Below are positions 6,478 through 7,232 of a stretch of 7,232 nucleotides of DNA, one piece after another (positions within the stretch are counted from its first letter, which is position 1; every line of letters starts with the position of its first letter). This DNA comes from Puniceicoccales bacterium (lineage in GTDB: Bacteria > Verrucomicrobiota > Verrucomicrobiia > Opitutales > JAIRKQ01), in NCBI GenBank assembly GCA_031288455.1, contig JAITRI010000026.1:1-7232 (forward strand). The letters run 5' to 3'. Made by a program: the position numbers and the translations under genes. The notes beneath the pieces were generated by a model, which ran no database searches, was not told the DNA's origin, and saw only the letters and a program-made list of their open reading frames with translations.

Positions 6478-6484
6478 AGAAAGG
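6478..6484 (+). promoter_or_regulatory. Ribosome binding site of the rightward unknown gene
   Basis: AGAAAGG ends 5 bases before the ATG at 6490 and lies downstream of the predicted transcription start. In-frame ATGs at 6364, 6382 and 6457 lie upstream of or within the promoter and would not be on this transcript, so this site fixes the start at 6490. Confidence 0.7.
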
Positions 6485-6489
6485 CTTCT

Positions 6490-7232
6490 ATGATAGGTTT
6501 CACTGGGTGGTATGCTGATTTGCAGAAGGAAAAGGCAAGGCTGCGTGCGGAGCATGAAGTAAGGGAAGCGGCAAGGAAAGAGGCGAACACTGGCGTGCGC
6601 ATAGCGCATGGGGAAGTTTACATAAACCCAGGCGGCGGTAGTAATTCTTGCCGCGACTTTCCTTCGGTGCGCATACTCGCCGCCAGGTCCAAATTGCGCG
6701 ACAAAGACCCAGTTGTGGCGAAGGGAAAAAGTTTAAACATATACCGCATCACTGTCGGTCGCAGAGATTTGTCGCCTCTCCGGAAGGTGAACAAGCGCGA
6801 AAGTAGTGGCAATAATGCATCACCCGCGCGTGTCGACGAGCACAGAGGTGATGTGACTAATGTGCCGAATCCTTCGCTGAGAGTCGACGGGTCAACAAGT
6901 CCAATGGAAATTTTCTGCGCGATCTCGACTGGTGGTATTTTGCAGCGGACATTGTGCTCTGAAACTCAAATGGCGAATGAGGGTAGTGAAACGCAGCAGA
7001 TTCACGAAGATGACGCACATGCGCCCGCTGAAGTGTCAGCCGAGTCAGTCGCCAATGAAGCAACTGAAAATGTTGTCTCTGGCGCTGAGGCTGCGGAAAA
7101 TTTTTCCGACGTTGGCGCGAATCAATCGGCGAAAGAGTCAAACATTCAACTTGAGTCGTTATCCGAGCCTTTAGCGCAAGTGAAGAAAGAGAAATCAACA
7201 TCCGAATTGCTCTCTTCGGAAAGCTTTGCGAC
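6490..7232 (+). CDS. Unknown hydrophilic protein, 3' end cut by the window
   Basis: I do not recognise this gene. At least 247 codons are open from the ATG to the window edge with no stop, behind a strong promoter and ribosome site. The frame is in fact free of stops from 6322. The product begins MIGFTGWYADLQ, followed by a charged, helix-prone stretch (about 10-32, rich in Lys, Arg, Glu and Ala). A basic, mixed region runs to about residue 120. From about 157 on it is acidic and dominated by Ser, Glu, Ala and Asn, which suggests disorder. No signal peptide or membrane segment is visible, and the only hydrophobic patch is short (139-151). It faces away from the envelope cluster, so context gives little help. 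It could be a scaffold, a secreted effector or the disordered front of a larger protein. None of these is supported beyond composition. Confidence 0.75.
   Translation, partial: MIGFTGWYADLQKEKARLRAEHEVREAARKEANTGVRIAHGEVYINPGGGSNSCRDFPSVRILAARSKLRDKDPVVAKGKSLNIYRITVGRRDLSPLRKVNKRESSGNNASPARVDEHRGDVTNVPNPSLRVDGSTSPMEIFCAISTGGILQRTLCSETQMANEGSETQQIHEDDAHAPAEVSAESVANEATENVVSGAEAAENFSDVGANQSAKESNIQLESLSEPLAQVKKEKSTSELLSSESFA

Larger units (their letters stand above)
6306..6489. other. Divergent control region between glgA and the rightward gene
   Basis: These 184 bases separate the two outward-facing starts. The rightward promoter is clear (6430-6458). I found no convincing leftward promoter for glgA. 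The best TTGAAA-like hexamer on the minus strand (6442-6447) lacks a good -10 at proper spacing. A short inverted repeat CCCAT/ATGGG (6331-6335, 6341-6345) lies 25 bases before the glgA start. Two GGAAAATTTTT tracts (6344-6354, 6413-6423) make the region AT-rich. If glgA actually began at 6365, part of this region would be coding. Confidence 0.6.

Noticed and set aside
6857..7201. Leftward 114-codon frame at the right end
   Set aside because: It lies opposite the longer rightward frame that has a promoter and ribosome site, and it shows no domain.

Overview
The window looks like part of the chromosome of a diderm (outer-membrane) bacterium. The clearest sign is an adjacent LolD-type ATPase and LolC/E-type permease, whose known role is moving lipoproteins to an outer membrane. 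The same cluster carries a SpoIID/LytB-family protein, which is not confined to spore formers and also occurs in Chlamydiae and other diderms. A PVC-type organism (Verrucomicrobiota or Chlamydiota) is my weak inference. The sequence gives no direct proof of the phylum, and no RNA gene is present to settle it.

Layout. Positions 1-393 hold no convincing gene. They contain two copies of a GC-rich, hairpin-forming element (1-113 and 218-358) plus a short degenerate third piece. A strong intrinsic terminator (394-416) follows and abuts the stop codon of the last gene of a leftward cluster. Read in its own direction (right to left), that cluster is glgA (glycogen synthase), plsC-like (lysophosphatidate acyltransferase family), a SpoIID-domain exported protein, a lolC/E-like permease and lolD. 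glgA/plsC and lolC/lolD overlap, so the set probably forms one operon or two coupled pieces. A 118-base gap with a perfect 9-bp inverted repeat lies before the SpoIID gene if the signal-peptide start is right. Positions 6306-6489 are a divergent control region with a near-consensus sigma70-type promoter pointing right. The promoter drives a gene that begins at 6490 and is still open at the window end. Its product is hydrophilic, has an acidic Ser/Glu/Ala-rich second half, and I do not recognise it.

How the genes fit together. Four of the five leftward genes serve the cell envelope: phospholipid synthesis (PlsC), peptidoglycan processing (SpoIID domain) and lipoprotein release from the inner membrane (LolC/E and LolD). 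Glycogen synthase at the head of the cluster is the odd member. Only one LolC/E-type permease is present, so it either forms a homodimer (as in LolFD-type systems) or pairs with a subunit encoded elsewhere. The least explained parts of the window are the rightward unknown gene with its strong promoter, the repeated element at the left edge, and the C-terminal extension of the SpoIID protein.
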